Shown here: positions 19,845 to 28,323 of the stretch, piece by piece | Layout: each line of letters starts with the position of its first letter | Position numbering within the stretch: position 1 is the first letter of the stretch | Source of the DNA: SZUA-430 sp964547645 | GTDB lineage: Bacteria > Pseudomonadota > Alphaproteobacteria > Micropepsales > Micropepsaceae | NCBI GenBank assembly: GCA_964547645.1 | Contig: CAZJOM010000011.1 | Span: forward strand, 4,874-68,873 | Reading direction: 5' to 3' | DNA: 64,000 bases | Made by a program: the position numbers and the translations under genes | Notes under the pieces: generated by a model | Told to the model about the DNA's origin: nothing | The model's database searches: none | What the model saw: only the letters and a program-made list of their open reading frames with translations

Positions 19845-20431
19845 ACGATCTGGCACACCTCATCGAACGCCGGCCTGGGCGAGCGCGCGAACACGCCGCT
19901 CGGATCGCCATAGCCGAGCCCGCAGATGAAATTCGACTTCACGCTTGAGTTCGGGAAGAACTCGTCATCCACCGCCGCATTGTTGAAGCCCGACATCGGT
20001 CCACAATCGAGCCCAAGCGACCGCGCCGCCAGCATCAGATAGGCGCCTTGCAGCGTCCCGTTCCGAAACGCCGTTGTTTGAATGAGCGGCTCGTTCCCGA
20101 CAAACCAACTCTTTGCGTCCGTATGTGGAAAGAGCTGCGGCAGCTTCTCATAGAACTTCAGATCGTAGCCGATGATTACCGTCACCGGCGCGGTCATCAC
20201 CTTTGAAACATTGCCCGGCAACAAATGCGGTTTGATCCGCTCGCGCCCTTTGTCGGTGGTGATGAACACATAGCGGCCGGGTGAGCAATTCGCGCTCGTC
20301 GGCCCCATCCGCAGTAGATCGTAGAGTGCGTGCAGTAGGGTTGGCGAAACGGGCTTGTCCTGCCACTTGTTCTGCGAGCGGGCGGCTCGGAACAATTGGT
20401 CCATGGCGTCGTCGGAAATGGCGTGATGCAA
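19841..20431 (-). CDS. RutE-like nitroreductase / malonic semialdehyde reductase family
   Basis: 196 residues from a TTG at 20431 that has a GGGGG stretch 8 nt upstream; that length equals E. coli RutE. FMN-dependent nitroreductase fold: the family motifs WQDKPVS, GPTSANCSPGRYVFI, FYEKLPQLFPHTDAKSWF and GPMSGFNNAAVDDEFF align closely with RutE. RutE reduces 3-hydroxypropionate precursors in pyrimidine catabolism, but no other rut genes are nearby, so the substrate here is open. It overlaps tsaB by 4 nt. Confidence 0.88.
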   Translation of the reverse strand: MHHAISDDAMDQLFRAARSQNKWQDKPVSPTLLHALYDLLRMGPTSANCSPGRYVFITTDKGRERIKPHLLPGNVSKVMTAPVTVIIGYDLKFYEKLPQLFPHTDAKSWFVGNEPLIQTTAFRNGTLQGAYLMLAARSLGLDCGPMSGFNNAAVDDEFFPNSSVKSNFICGLGYGDPSGVFARSPRPAFDEVCQIV

Positions 20432-20509
20432 GGAAACCCCCAAGCGCTCGTGTGGCCGCGATTCTGCCGCTTGTACCAAGTGACCGGCCTTAGAGAAAGC
20501 CGCCGCCGC

Positions 20510-21076
20510 TCAAACCGCGACGGCTTCGACCGCGTTCACTTCCGGAATGTAGTGCCGCAGCATGTTTTCAATGCCGTTTTTCAGGGTTGCGGTTGATGAC
20601 GGACACCCGGCGCACGCGCCGCGCAGGTTCAAAAACACCGTCCCTGACTTGCTCTCGAAGCCGCGAAACGTGATGTCGCCGCCGTCTTGCGCCACCGCCG
20701 GCCGCACGCGCGTCTCGAGCAGTTCCTTGATCTGCACCACAATCTCTTCGTCCGCCGCGTCGTACTCTTCCTTAGCGTCGCCGCGCACCACTTCACCTTC
20801 GATCAGCGGCAGCCCTTGCGTGAAGTGTTCCATGATCGCGCCCAAAACCATCGGCTTGAGCTGCGGCCAGTCCAAGCCGGCCTTGGTGACGGTGATAAAG
20901 TCCGGTCCGAACATCACGCCCGCGACGCCTTCGATGTCGAACAGACGCCGCGCTAACGGCGACTTTTCGGCCGACGCGCGCGTCGGAAAATCGGCAGCCC
21001 CTTCGCCCAGGACGGTACGTCCGGGCAGAAACTTCAAAGTCGCCGGATTCGGTGTCGATTCGGTTTGGATGAACAT
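20510..21076 (-). CDS. nfu: NifU-like Fe-S cluster scaffold/carrier protein
   Basis: 188 residues. N-terminal Nfu_N domain (MFIQTESTPNPATLKFLPGR; GVMFGPDFITVTK) and a C-terminal NifU domain with the cluster-binding CAGCPSS. Delivers [4Fe-4S] clusters to target enzymes such as the radical SAM proteins coded in this window. Divergent from the cyclase gene with only a 35-bp spacer. Paralogue naming (nfuA or nifU-like) varies. Confidence 0.94.
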   Translation of the reverse strand: MFIQTESTPNPATLKFLPGRTVLGEGAADFPTRASAEKSPLARRLFDIEGVAGVMFGPDFITVTKAGLDWPQLKPMVLGAIMEHFTQGLPLIEGEVVRGDAKEEYDAADEEIVVQIKELLETRVRPAVAQDGGDITFRGFESKSGTVFLNLRGACAGCPSSTATLKNGIENMLRHYIPEVNAVEAVAV

Positions 21077-21111
21077 GTCTTTCCCAGCCTCGGCGAGGCC
21101 CTATATAGGTG

Positions 21112-22341
21112 ATGGCGATTGAGGGAACACATTTGGCTGCGGCGGACGAAAGTCAAGGCAAACTCAAGCTCGGGGCGTTGGCCGACTCGTCTGCAGCGCA
21201 CTTCTTGGCCGATCACCGCGGCCAAGGCCTGACGATTGAGGAAATCGTCGAGGGCCTGGCTACCCGCGCAGTCTCCGACGGTGTGCCCCTAATGCGCGTA
21301 TCTGTCAGCCTGTCCGACTATCACCCAGAGCTCATCGGCCGCGCTTATGCCTGGATCCGCGACCAAGGCATCGAGATCACCGACCGTGCCTACACGCCCA
21401 AACGCAGCGAGACTTACATGGGCAGCCCTATCAGGATCATCCACGACGGTGCCGATGGCTTGCGCCGCAAGCTCGAAGGCGACGATGCCGTGCTGGATTT
21501 CGCCGTCACCCGCGAACTGCGAGAGCAAGGCGCGACCGACTACGTCGGCATGGCGCTCGCGTTCTCGGACAACACGCGCCATTTCGTCTCGTGGGCGACC
21601 GACAAGCCCGGCGGCTTCTCGACGGATGAGATCACCTATTTCGATCTGCTGTTGCCGCTCATGTGCATGCGACTCGAGCTCGCTCATGCGCGGCGCATCA
21701 CCGAGCAGCTGTTGAGAACCTATTTGGGCAGCGACGCCACCCGCCGCATCATCTCCGGCGACATCCGCCGCTCGCTCGGCGAAGACATTGCGGCCGTGAT
21801 CTTCTATTGCGACCTGCGCGGCTTCACCCGCATGACCGACATGCTGACGCCCAACCAAATCATCTCGGTCTTGGGCGAATACTACGATGCCGTCGGCGAA
21901 CCGGTCCGCCTGCACGGCGGCGACGTCATCAAGATGATTGGCGACGGCATGATCGCGATCTTCCCGACGCGCGACGGTCTCGACGTCGGCCGCGCCGCCC
22001 GTGAGGCGCTCGACGCCGCCCTGGAAGCCCGCCAAACGCTGGAGGCGATCCCCTCCGAACGCCTGCCCGAAGGCGTCGACCGCCTCGCCGCCGGCTTTGC
22101 CCTCCACGTCGGCCAAGTCACGTTCGGCAACATCGGCAGCCGCGAGCGCCTCGATTTCACCGTCATCGGCCCCGCCGTCAACGAGGTCTCGCGCATCGAA
22201 CCGCTAACGAAAGTCTTGGAGCACTCGCTGCTCCTGACCGCCGACTTCGCCAAGCTCCCGCACGGCATCAAGACCAAGTCGCTAGGCTTCCACGCCCTGC
22301 GCGGCGTTCGCGATCCCAGAGAAATTTTCACGACGGCCTAA
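21112..22341 (+). CDS. Class III adenylate/guanylate cyclase
   Basis: About 409 residues. The N-terminal ~190 residues are an unclassified, probably sensory region without membrane segments; the C-terminal ~190 residues form the cyclase domain (VIFYCDLRGFTRMTDMLTP with the first metal Asp, GGDVIKMIGDGMIAIF with the second, and IGSRERLDFTVIGPAVNEVSRIE with the transition-state Asn/Arg region). The Lys in VIKMIGDG and Asp in RLDFTVIGP fit ATP selection. Cytosolic. The start is either GTG 21109 or ATG 21112. The stop overlaps that of the convergent usp gene by 4 nt. Confidence 0.93.
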   Translation: MAIEGTHLAAADESQGKLKLGALADSSAAHFLADHRGQGLTIEEIVEGLATRAVSDGVPLMRVSVSLSDYHPELIGRAYAWIRDQGIEITDRAYTPKRSETYMGSPIRIIHDGADGLRRKLEGDDAVLDFAVTRELREQGATDYVGMALAFSDNTRHFVSWATDKPGGFSTDEITYFDLLLPLMCMRLELAHARRITEQLLRTYLGSDATRRIISGDIRRSLGEDIAAVIFYCDLRGFTRMTDMLTPNQIISVLGEYYDAVGEPVRLHGGDVIKMIGDGMIAIFPTRDGLDVGRAAREALDAALEARQTLEAIPSERLPEGVDRLAAGFALHVGQVTFGNIGSRERLDFTVIGPAVNEVSRIEPLTKVLEHSLLLTADFAKLPHGIKTKSLGFHALRGVRDPREIFTTA

Positions 22342-22829
22342 GCCAGCGTGTCGATGGCTTCGTCGCTCAAGCCGCCGGGGACGATCGTCACGGGGATCGG
22401 ATAGGCTTGCTGCGACTGCTGGGCGACAAGCGATACCAAGGGCCCCGGCCCCTCACGCCCCGTACTCGCGCCCAGTACCAAGATCGAAATGTCGGGATCT
22501 TCCTTCAGCAGCGAAAACAGCACGTCGCGCGGTTTGCCCTCGATCACCATCACCTCGGGCAGGAGCCCCGAAATTCGGTTCACCTCGCCGGCGGCATCAT
22601 AAAGCATGCGCTCGGCTTCCTGTAGCGCCTCTTCCCGCATCGCGTCTTCGACCGAACGCCAATGCTGAAAGTCAACGGCAGTGACCACGATCAGAAGCGA
22701 AACCAGCCCGCCGGTATGCTGCGCCCGCCGCGCCGCATAGCGAAGCGCTTTCTTGTGCTCAGGCGAAGCGTCCACGACGACGAGAAACTTGCGCCGCCGT
22801 TTTTTCTGTAAGGGCCCTGTGTCGGACAT
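22338..22829 (-). CDS. Universal stress protein family protein
   Basis: 163 residues from ATG 22829. Single UspA domain: beta strand KFLVVVDASPEHKKALRYAARRA at the start, ILVLGASTGREGPGPLVSLVAQQ as the G-2x-G-9x-G-type loop and IPVTIVPGG at the end. Such proteins bind ATP or act in stress survival. It begins 33 nt after trpS and likely shares its transcript. An upstream GTG at 22859 is possible but less likely. Confidence 0.9.
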   Translation of the reverse strand: MSDTGPLQKKRRRKFLVVVDASPEHKKALRYAARRAQHTGGLVSLLIVVTAVDFQHWRSVEDAMREEALQEAERMLYDAAGEVNRISGLLPEVMVIEGKPRDVLFSLLKEDPDISILVLGASTGREGPGPLVSLVAQQSQQAYPIPVTIVPGGLSDEAIDTLA

Positions 22830-22862
22830 AGTCGCCACGATGCCACGTCGCCCCACCACGCC

Positions 22863-23873
22863 TCAAGTGGGGAAGCCCACCACCCGGCGAACGTCCTTCA
22901 TGATCGGCGATGCGATTTCGCGCGCCTGGTCCGCGCCCCTACGCAACAACCTGTCCATCTCGGCCGGATCGTCCAACAATCGCCGCATCTCGGCCGCGAT
23001 CGGCGAAAGCTTCGAGACGACAAGCTCGCTAAGCGCGTTCTTGAAACCGGAGAACTGGCCACCGCGAAATTCATCGAGCACCGCCTGTTTGCCCTTCTCG
23101 GCAAACGCCGCGTAGATCGACACGAGATTATCCGCCTCGGGCCGACTTTCGAGTTCGCTCTCGACCTCCGGCAACGGCAGAGGATCGGTCTTCGCTTTGC
23201 GGAACTTCTGCGCGATCGCATCCGCATCGTCGGTCAGGTTGATGCGCGAGTATTCCGACGGATCGGACTTCGACATCTTCGCCGTCCCGTCGCGCAAGCT
23301 CATCACCCGCGTCGCGGGGCCCGTGATGATCGGCTCCGGCAAGGGGAAGAAGTCCGGCACGCCGAAATCATTGTTGAACTTCTGCGCAATGTCGCGCGCG
23401 AGTTCGACATGCTGCTTCTGATCGTCGCCGACCGGCACATGCGTCGCTTTGTAAGCCAAAATGTCCGCCGCCATCAGCACCGGATAAGTATAGAGCCCGA
23501 CGCTCATCGCCTCGCGGTTCTTGCCGGCCTTCTCTTTGAACTGCGTCATCCGGTTCAGCCAGCCGACCCGTGCCACGCAGTTGAACACCCACGCGAGTTC
23601 CGCATGCTCCGGCACCTGGCTCTGCGCAAACACGATCGAGCGCTTCGGATCGACCCCGCTCGCAATATAGGCCGCCGCCACCTCGCGCGTCGCTTTCACG
23701 AGCTGCTTCGGATCCTGCTCGACGGTGATCGCGTGCATATCGACCACGCAATAGATGCAGCGATATTGCTCCTGCAGCTTCAGCCAATTCCGGATCGCGC
23801 CCAGATAATTGCCGAGATGCAAATTGCCCGTCGGCTGCATCCCCGAAAACACCGTCGACTCGTGCGCGCTCAT
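22863..23873 (-). CDS. trpS: Tryptophanyl-tRNA synthetase
   Basis: 336 residues from ATG 23873. Class I synthetase with FSGMQPTGNLHLGNYLGA (HIGH motif as HLGN), DMHAITVEQDP and the KMSKS loop in GTAKMSKSDPSEYSRI. It charges tRNA-Trp. It lies between glnD and usp; the mviN/murJ gene that I recall between glnD and trpS in many Hyphomicrobiales is absent here. Confidence 0.98.
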   Translation of the reverse strand: MSAHESTVFSGMQPTGNLHLGNYLGAIRNWLKLQEQYRCIYCVVDMHAITVEQDPKQLVKATREVAAAYIASGVDPKRSIVFAQSQVPEHAELAWVFNCVARVGWLNRMTQFKEKAGKNREAMSVGLYTYPVLMAADILAYKATHVPVGDDQKQHVELARDIAQKFNNDFGVPDFFPLPEPIITGPATRVMSLRDGTAKMSKSDPSEYSRINLTDDADAIAQKFRKAKTDPLPLPEVESELESRPEADNLVSIYAAFAEKGKQAVLDEFRGGQFSGFKNALSELVVSKLSPIAAEMRRLLDDPAEMDRLLRRGADQAREIASPIMKDVRRVVGFPT

Positions 23874-23943
23874 CAGAAAAGGTCCAGTTCCGCTCAAAAG
23901 GGCCCGGGGTTATGCGCCAGACCCAGCGCCCCTCGCAAGACCC

Positions 23944-26697
23944 TCAACTCTTGGCCTTCGCCCGCCGTTGCACGCGCACCCCGCCGTCGCCCAAGGCCTC
24001 GAGCACGCCGGCCTTGATCGCCTCGATCCGTTGCGGATGCGTGACTTTCAGCCCGTAGACGTCCTTCACATAGAAAACGTCGATCGCCCGTTCGCCATAA
24101 GTTGCAATCTGCGCCGAGTGGATCGACAGGCGCGCCACGAACAACGCCCGCGTCAGATCGTGCAGCAATCCTGGCCGGTCGCGCCCGTTGACCTCGATCA
24201 CGGTGTGCGTGTCCGAGGCGGAGTTATCGATCAGCACCCGCGGTTCGACGGTAAACGCCTCCTCCCGCCGGCGAACTTGCCGCGCGTCGATCACCGTGCG
24301 CGGCACCACCTCGCCGTCCAGCACCCGCTTCATCGTCTCGCGCAGCCGCTGAATGCGCCGCTCGTCGGTCAACGGCCGCCCTTCCGCGTCCTGCAACCAG
24401 AACACGTCCATCGCCATACCGTCGGTGGTCGTAAAAATCTTCGCATCGACGATGCTGGCCCCGCACATCGCAACCGCGCCGGCGAGCTGCGAGAACAGAC
24501 CCGGATGGTCGCCCGTATAGACCGCCACTTCGCTGACCGCCCGGAACTCGTCCGCCCGCGCCATCAGACTGAACGTTTCGCCCGCCTCATCCGCAGCCCG
24601 CATCTGCCGCGCTTGCGCTTCGTGCTTATGCGGATCGAGCGCCAGCCAATAAGGATCGTAGTGCCGCGACAAGGCCCGTGCGCGCGCCTCTTCCGGCCAA
24701 TCGGCCAGCCGCCGCCCAAGTTCCGCCTTCGCCTCCGCCACCAACTGCGGCCGCGCGCTGGCGCTGAACCCACCCAACATCTGCGCCTCGGTCTCGTAGT
24801 AGAGCTGCCGCAAGAGCTGCCCCTTCCAACCGTTCCAGACCCCAGGCCCCACCGCGCGAATATCGGCGACCGTCAAGCACAGCAACAACCGCAACCGCTC
24901 CGGCGATTGCACGACGGCCGCGAAATCGCGAATAGTCTTCGGATCCGAAAGATCGCGCTTCTGCGAAACGTCGCTCATGACCAAGTGGTTGAGCACCAGC
25001 CACGCAACGGTCTCCGTCTCCGCCGCCGTCATCCCGAGCCGCGGACAGAGCGCATTGGCAACCTCTTCGCCGACCTCCGAGTGATCGCCCTCGCGCCCTT
25101 TCGCGATGTCGTGCAGCAGCATCGCGACATAGAGCACTTCGCGCGATAAGACCTTGTGGATGATCTCGTTCGCGAGCGGATGCTCTTCCTTGTATTCGCC
25201 GCGCTCGATCTTCGAGAGATGCCCGATCGCGCGGATCAGGTGCTCGTCCACCGTATAGTGGTGATACATATTGAACTGCATCTTCGCGACGATACGCCCA
25301 AAGTCCGGCACAAAGGCGCCGAACACGCCCGCCTCGTTCATCTGCCGGAGCGTACGCTCAGGATCGCGCCGAGAACACAGAATCTCAAGAAACAGCTTGT
25401 TCGCCTGCGCGTTCGTCCGCAACGCGTCGTCGATGAGCCCCAGACTGCGTGTGACCAGCTTCAACGCGTCGGGATGGATGTCGACGCCTTTTTGATCCGC
25501 GATATGAAACAGCCGGAGCATGTTGACCGGCTGATCGCGAAACACCTGCGGCCCGTCCACGTTCAGACGGTTCTGCTCCACGAAAAAGCCGTCGGCCTCG
25601 ACCCGGCGCCGCCCGACCCCAGTCATGAACCGCCCGAACACAGGCCAGGGCTTCTGATTTTGCGCCTCCAACGTCGCACAGAAGATGCGCGTCAGATCGC
25701 CGACCGTCTTTGCGTTCAAGAAATAGCGCTGCATGAAGCGCTCGACCCCGCGCTCGCCCGCTTCATCCTTAAAGCCCAGACGCTTCGCCAACTCGATCTG
25801 CGTATCGAACGTCAACCGCTCCTCGGCGCGTCCCGTCAGCAAATGCAGATGGCACCGCACGAGCCATAAGAACTCCTCGGCCTCCGCGAACGCCCGGTAC
25901 TCATCCGCCGTCAGCAACCCGGCGCCGACCAACTCCGACGCGTCGTCGACGCGGTAGAGATACTTCGCGATCCAGTAGAGCGTGTGCAGATCGCGCAGGC
26001 CGCCCTTGCCGTCCTTGATGTTCGGCTCGACCAGATAGCGGCTCTCGCCCGCGCCCGCGTGCCGACGCGCCCGCTCGTCGAGCTTAGCCTCCACGAAATC
26101 GCGGCCCGTACCCGTCACGACCTCCTTCGCAAAGCGCGCCTTCAGCGTGTCGAACAGAGTCTCCCGCCCACACACGAAGCGCGACTCCAGCACCGCCGTA
26201 CGGATCGTGTGATCGGATTTCGCGAGACGAATACACTCATCGATCGAGCGCGTCGCATGCCCGACCTTCAACCCCAAATCCCACAACACATAGAGCATGA
26301 ACTCGATCACGCTCTCGCCCCAAGCGGTCTGCTTGTAGGGCAGCACAAACAGCAGATCGACATCCGACCCCGGCGCCAGCGCCCCGCGCCCATAGCCGCC
26401 GACCGCGACCACCGCGATGTGTTCCGAGTCGGTCGGGTTCTGCGCATAGAACACGTGCTTGACCGTGAAATCGTAGAGCACGCTCATCAACACGTCTGTC
26501 GCATCAGACAGCCGCTTCGCCGTCCCAAGCCCGGTGCCCCCGCCCTCCAGATAAACCCGCGCGCCTTCGCGCGCCGTCGCGAGCGCCTTCTTGAACAGGG
26601 GCAACGCCGCAGCCTTCAGCCGCGCGGCATCGTTCCCCTGCTCCTGCGCAAGGGCCGTCAGCGCATTGCGCAGATCGTCTCCGGGTCTTGAACTCAT
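23944..26697 (-). CDS. glnD: [Protein-PII] uridylyltransferase / uridylyl-removing enzyme
   Basis: 917 residues, full length. Sensor of glutamine that modifies PII proteins. The nucleotidyltransferase site is VVAVGGYGRGALAPGSDVDLLFV, the HD domain carries LLHDIAKGREGDHSEVG, and two ACT domains close the protein (VSEVAVYTGDHPGLFSQLAGAV and VIEVNGRDRPGLLHDLTRAL). In many Hyphomicrobiales glnD is next to mutS; here ~6 kb of other genes separate the two. Confidence 0.98.
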   Translation of the reverse strand: MSSRPGDDLRNALTALAQEQGNDAARLKAAALPLFKKALATAREGARVYLEGGGTGLGTAKRLSDATDVLMSVLYDFTVKHVFYAQNPTDSEHIAVVAVGGYGRGALAPGSDVDLLFVLPYKQTAWGESVIEFMLYVLWDLGLKVGHATRSIDECIRLAKSDHTIRTAVLESRFVCGRETLFDTLKARFAKEVVTGTGRDFVEAKLDERARRHAGAGESRYLVEPNIKDGKGGLRDLHTLYWIAKYLYRVDDASELVGAGLLTADEYRAFAEAEEFLWLVRCHLHLLTGRAEERLTFDTQIELAKRLGFKDEAGERGVERFMQRYFLNAKTVGDLTRIFCATLEAQNQKPWPVFGRFMTGVGRRRVEADGFFVEQNRLNVDGPQVFRDQPVNMLRLFHIADQKGVDIHPDALKLVTRSLGLIDDALRTNAQANKLFLEILCSRRDPERTLRQMNEAGVFGAFVPDFGRIVAKMQFNMYHHYTVDEHLIRAIGHLSKIERGEYKEEHPLANEIIHKVLSREVLYVAMLLHDIAKGREGDHSEVGEEVANALCPRLGMTAAETETVAWLVLNHLVMSDVSQKRDLSDPKTIRDFAAVVQSPERLRLLLCLTVADIRAVGPGVWNGWKGQLLRQLYYETEAQMLGGFSASARPQLVAEAKAELGRRLADWPEEARARALSRHYDPYWLALDPHKHEAQARQMRAADEAGETFSLMARADEFRAVSEVAVYTGDHPGLFSQLAGAVAMCGASIVDAKIFTTTDGMAMDVFWLQDAEGRPLTDERRIQRLRETMKRVLDGEVVPRTVIDARQVRRREEAFTVEPRVLIDNSASDTHTVIEVNGRDRPGLLHDLTRALFVARLSIHSAQIATYGERAIDVFYVKDVYGLKVTHPQRIEAIKAGVLEALGDGGVRVQRRAKAKS

Positions 26698-26809
26698 CGC
26701 CTCATTCTATCGGTTGCACGGCCATTACCAAACGAGACCCTAACAGGACCAAAACCGTGTGATAACTTTATGGGATTGCTGCGCCTTTCTTGAGACGCCT
26801 GCGCCGCCC

Positions 26810-26825
26810 GGGGGATATCCCCCGC
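26810..26825. terminator. 16-bp perfect palindrome after the small HG-motif gene
   Basis: CGGGGGATATCCCCCG is a perfect palindrome lying 20 nt beyond the stop codon of the minus-strand gene at 26845. It could form a very stable 6-bp stem with a 4-nt loop. No U-tract follows on the minus strand, so it is either a transcript-stabilising hairpin, a weak terminator or a protein site upstream of glnD. Spacer 26698-26844 shows nothing else except the probable glnD promoter. Confidence 0.4.
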
Positions 26826-26844
26826 GGTTTTCGAGCGAACAACC

Positions 26845-27111
26845 TCATGTACCCGGAACTTGCGCGCTGGAAGCAAGTTTGCGGGCTTCGCGGACCAGGG
26901 CACTTAAGGCGCGCGCTTCGCTGCGCCACCCCTCGCCCCTGGTGCCGTGTTTCCAGGCGTTGCGATTGCCGTGCGGTGCGCCGCTGCGCGCGCCGTGAAA
27001 GCGGCAGACGTCATAGCCGCGAACGGCCGGCGCCTGGCAGGGCAGTTTCGTGCGCTTCGAGCGGCTGCGACAGCGCGGTGCCGTCTGGAGCCGTGTGACC
27101 GTTGAGAGCAT
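26845..27111 (-). CDS. Small phage-type protein with HG..GNRNAxKHG motif
   Basis: 88 residues from ATG 27111, well supported by AAAGGAAAC just upstream. The sequence CRSRSKRTKLPCQAPAVRGYDVCRFHG then GAPHGNRNAWKHG is the recurring Cys/His plus GNRNAxKHG signature of small proteins scattered in alphaproteobacterial genomes, often in prophage or mobile regions. The two Cys and the Cys-x3-His could bind a metal. The function is unknown. It is the first gene after glnD at the edge of the accessory block and is driven by a strong, operator-bearing promoter at 27238-27289. Confidence 0.7.
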   Translation of the reverse strand: MLSTVTRLQTAPRCRSRSKRTKLPCQAPAVRGYDVCRFHGARSGAPHGNRNAWKHGTRGEGWRSEARALSALVREARKLASSAQVPGT

Positions 27112-27223
27112 GTCTGTTTCCTTTGTGTGCGGCGTGCGGCGCGATGCGGCGCGACGCAATGCGTTCGTCCGACCGCTCCCGCGGGTCGCTGGCGGCGTTC
27201 GTCGTCTTGCCGTCGTCGGTCAT
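27011..27223 (-). CDS. Possible overlapping 70-residue ORF with a second GNRxALxxG motif
   Basis: An ATG at 27223, the first start after the promoter at 27261-27289, opens a 70-codon frame that overlaps the HG-motif gene in another frame. It contains HKGNRHALNGH, which resembles the GNRNAxKHG core of its neighbour. No good ribosome binding site precedes it. It may be a small leader gene, a decayed tandem copy or chance. Confidence 0.25.
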   Translation of the reverse strand: MTDDGKTTNAASDPRERSDERIASRRIAPHAAHKGNRHALNGHTAPDGTALSQPLEAHETALPGAGRSRL

Positions 27224-27237
27224 CGCGCGGCCAACGT

Positions 27238-27289
27238 CTTATGATTACATAAGAAAATAGTATATAGAACATAATGGGAACAATGACAA
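27238..27289 (-). promoter_or_regulatory. Strong promoter with palindromic operator at +1
   Basis: On the minus strand TTGTCA (27284-27289) and TATATA (27261-27266) are separated by exactly 17 bp. Directly at the predicted start point lies the inverted repeat CTTATG-ATTA-CATAAG (27238-27253). Its position over +1 is that of a repressor operator. The segment is strikingly AT-rich in a GC-rich genome. It drives the small phage-type gene(s) and not the reductase gene upstream. Confidence 0.65.
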
Positions 27290-27329
27290 GAGGAGAATCG
27301 AGCCAAAAGCCCGTCTCCTGCCCAAAGGT

Positions 27330-28304
27330 TCAATCGCTCACAGACACCACCACGCCTCCCCGCTTCCGGCCGGTCTCGACATAGCGATGTGCCTCGGCGA
27401 TTTCTTGCAGGCGATAGGTTCGATCGATCACCGGTCTGATCCGGCCCTCCTCGATCAAGCGCTTGATCAACAAAAGGTCGTCTTTGGAGTCGCCCGCCGA
27501 AAAGCCGACGATGACGCGCTTGCCCGGACGCATCGAGGTCCAGAGCGCTTGCAGAAGTTGCGCAAGCTTCTGAACGACGAACACGTGACGCCCGGTTGGC
27601 GCCAGCACGCGCTTGCTGCGCGAAAACGACGTGCCCCCAACGGTGTCGAGGATCGCATCGTAGACATCCGAACCTTGGGTGAAATCGGTCTTGGAATAAT
27701 CGATCACCTGGTCGGCGCCAAGCGACCTGACGAGTTCTACGTTGGCGGTGCTGCACACGCCGGTGACGTGAGCGCCGAAATGCTTGGCCAACTGAACCGC
27801 AAACACGCCAACGGCGCCGCTGGCGCCATGGATGAGTATCTTCTGCCCAGGTTTGATCTTCACAAAGTCCCGCAAGAACGCCAACGCCGACAGAGCCCCG
27901 AACGGAACCACGGCAGCCTCAGCGAAGCTCAGACCCTCGGGCTTAGCGGCGACCGCGCCCGCAGCGCGAACGGCGACAAACTCGGCATTGGCGCCGCCGA
28001 TCTTCATACCGAAGACGGCATCGCCGACACGAAAACCCGCCGAGCCTTCGCCGGCGGCTTCAACACTACCCGCGAACTCCATACCCGTGAGTGGGTTACG
28101 CGGACGCAACACCCCAAAGATCAACCGCATCGGCAGCCAGAAGATCCCCGCCCCGCTAAAATTGCGCAGGCGGACATCGCCGGACGTCACGCTGCTGTCG
28201 CGGACGCGAACCAAAATCTCATCGGCCTTAGGCGCAGGGCGTGCCACCTCTTCGATCTTCAGCGTGTCAGGCGATCCATAGCGACGGCAAGTGGCGGCCA
28301 GCAT
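27330..28304 (-). CDS. Zinc-independent MDR oxidoreductase (quinone reductase-like)
   Basis: 324 residues from ATG 28304, with GAGGAG upstream. Medium-chain dehydrogenase/reductase of the quinone oxidoreductase group: GroES-like N-terminus (VRDSSVTSGDVRLRNFSG, NPLTGMEFAGSV), nucleotide-binding AVGVFAVQLAKHFGAHVTGV and ILDTVGG. The zinc-binding Cys/His of alcohol dehydrogenases are absent, as in NADPH:quinone reductases. It lies 19 nt after the DUF3703 fusion gene and is the last gene of the AraC-metallothionein group, suggesting an electrophile or redox detoxification role (inference). Confidence 0.88.
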   Translation of the reverse strand: MLAATCRRYGSPDTLKIEEVARPAPKADEILVRVRDSSVTSGDVRLRNFSGAGIFWLPMRLIFGVLRPRNPLTGMEFAGSVEAAGEGSAGFRVGDAVFGMKIGGANAEFVAVRAAGAVAAKPEGLSFAEAAVVPFGALSALAFLRDFVKIKPGQKILIHGASGAVGVFAVQLAKHFGAHVTGVCSTANVELVRSLGADQVIDYSKTDFTQGSDVYDAILDTVGGTSFSRSKRVLAPTGRHVFVVQKLAQLLQALWTSMRPGKRVIVGFSAGDSKDDLLLIKRLIEEGRIRPVIDRTYRLQEIAEAHRYVETGRKRGGVVVSVSD

Positions 28305-28323
28305 GGTGTATTCTCCTCGGCCT

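Noticed and set aside
23809..25149. Plus-strand frame opposite trpS/glnD (446 codons)
   Set aside because: Antisense shadow across two certain genes; no motif.
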